This document shows positions 62,886 through 64,000 of a stretch of DNA of 64,000 nucleotides, piece by piece (the stretch's first letter is position 1; every line of letters starts with the position of its first letter). The translations under genes were made by a program, and so were the position numbers. Source of the DNA: Myxocyprinus asiaticus (taxonomy: Eukaryota; Chordata; Actinopteri; Cypriniformes; Catostomidae); assembly GCF_019703515.2 (NCBI RefSeq), contig NC_059346.1:49087501-49151500 (forward strand), given 5' to 3'. Below the pieces are notes generated by a model. That model saw only the letters and a program-made list of their open reading frames with translations, was not told where the DNA came from and made no database searches.

Positions 62886-63047
62886 GGGGCTGTACATGAG
62901 ACTCTCTCTGGAGCATAGCTGAGGGCAAATCTGGGTAAAAGTTCACAGAGGAGGACTTGCAGAAAGAAGTAAACAGGCAGGAGAAAAGGGTGGGAATCCT
63001 CATTCTAGAGATATACGTAGTCTTTCTGCATGCTACTACATGCTATA

Positions 63048-63960
63048 CTGGAATTTTGTCCCATTCCTCCAGACAGAACTGGTGTAACTGAGTCAGGTTT
63101 GTAGGCCTCCTTGCTCGCACATGCTTTTTCAGTTCTGCCCACAAATTTTCTATCAGATTGAGGTCAGGGCTTTGTGATGGCCACTCCAATACATTGACTT
63201 TGTTGTCCTGAAGCCATTTTGCCACAACTTTGGAGGTGTGCTTGGGGTCATTGTCCATTTGTAAGACCCATTTGCGACTGAGCTTTAACTTCCTGGCTGA
63301 TGTCTTGAGATGTTGCTTCAATATATCCACATAATTTTCCTTCCTCATGATGCTATCTATTTTGAGAAGTGCATCAGTCCGTCCTGCAGCAAATCACCCC
63401 ACAACATGATGTTGCCACCCCATGCTTCATGGTTGGAATGGTGTTCTTCGGCTTGCAAGCCTCACCCTTTTTCCTTCAAACATAACGATGGTCATTATGG
63501 CCAAACAGTTCAATTTTTGTTTCATCAGTCCAGAGGACATTTCTCCAAAAAGTAAGATCTTTGTCCCCATGTGCACTTGCAAACTGTAGTCTGGCTTTTT
63601 ATGGTGGTTTTGAAGCAGTGGCTTCTTCCATGCCGAGCAGCCTTTCAGGATATGTCGGTATAGGACTCGTTTTACTGTGGATATAGATACTTGTCTACCT
63701 GTTTCATTGAGCATCTTCACAAGGTCCTTCGCTGTTGTTCTGGGATTGATTTGCACTTTTCACACCAAACTACGTTCATCTCTAAGAGACAGAATGCATC
63801 TCCTTCCTGAGCGGTATGATGGCTGCGTGGTCCCATGGTGTTTATACTTGCATACTATTGTTTGTACAGATGAACGTGGTACCTTCAGGCATTTGGAAAT
63901 TTCTCCCAAGGATGAACCAGACTTGTGGAGGTCCACAATTTTTTTCTGAGGTTTTGGCTG
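63048..63960 (-). pseudogene. Tc1 transposase remnant, reverse strand
   Basis: Minus-strand frames carry MQINPRTTAKDLVKMLNETG (63756 leftwards), the FGEMSSGLMKQKLNCLAIMT region, and then VLQMDNDPKHTSKVVAKWLQ. The C-terminal part reads [20 protein letters not shown]. The second Asp and the Glu of the DD34E triad are present; the first-Asp region (near 63525) is in a broken frame. It is better preserved than copy 1 in the C-terminal half. Confidence 0.9.
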
Positions 63961-64000
63961 ATTTCTTTTGATTTTTCCATGATGTCAAGCAAAGGGGCAC
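63048..64000 (-). mobile_element. Tc1-like transposon, Sleeping Beauty-like lineage, copy 2 (runs off the window)
   Basis: Reverse orientation of the family at 22416-23888. Nearly identical text includes CCTTCCTCATGATGCTATCT and the segment around 63830-63930. The transposase 3' end and the adjoining terminal repeat are missing at 63048, and the 5' end lies beyond the window. Confidence 0.9.

Overview
The window is animal nuclear DNA from a ray-finned fish. The genes have introns with GT-AG boundaries, there are no bacterial-style operons, and transposons make up much of the sequence. Several Tc1/mariner lineages, short inverted-repeat elements ending in AAAGGGATAGTTCACCC, and a tRNA-derived SINE point to a teleost, probably a cypriniform; that lineage call is inference from repeat style, not from a search.

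Four host genes are recognised from protein sequence, with exons joined at splice sites that keep frame. (1) ap2b1 (minus strand, 1275-1851 coding) contributes its first 93 codons, and the rest lies left of the window. (2) pex12 (plus strand, 2833-7483) is complete in three exons, 351 aa. It is head-to-head with ap2b1, with about 1 kb between their start codons. (3) orai2 (minus strand, coding 19199-21362) is complete in two coding exons, 267 aa. Two upstream exons are inferred at 22136-22181 and about 24469-24580, and a long 3' UTR probably ends near 16575. (4) bckdk (minus strand, 44936-61585) contributes its last eight coding exons (286 aa including the whole ATP-binding domain); its 5' exons lie right of the window.

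The remainder is layered repeats. At 3330-4956 (pex12 intron 1) three elements are nested. At 7901-10446 an inverted-repeat element carries a complete Tc1 copy (8611-10224), followed by a second decayed Tc1 (about 10500-11610). At 22416-23888 and 63048-64000 lie two copies of one Sleeping Beauty-like Tc1 family, and at 25566-27124 a nearly intact Tc1 of another lineage. At about 28200-36684 lies a decayed L1-clade LINE (ORF1, endonuclease, reverse transcriptase) that was hit by a SINE, a truncated sister LINE, and a hAT-type MITE, each with target-site duplications. A second LINE (37690-39980) and a DIRS-like remnant (about 40850-41870) follow. Inside the bckdk introns are a SCAN/gag-like retroelement fragment (50482-51078), a second hAT-MITE copy (51787-52614), a MITE containing a SINE (53439-54457), another hAT MITE (56547-56974), a Tc1 fragment (59669-60290) and an AT-rich tandem repeat (62095-62720).

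The four genes are functionally unrelated: clathrin adaptor, peroxisome import, calcium channel and mitochondrial kinase. I see no evidence of a novel multigene system. The points most worth checking are an in-frame upstream AUG in the orai2 5' exon that would give a 15-residue N-terminal extension, an unidentified coding-like exon remnant on the plus strand at 49480-49791, and a GC-AG intron in ap2b1.
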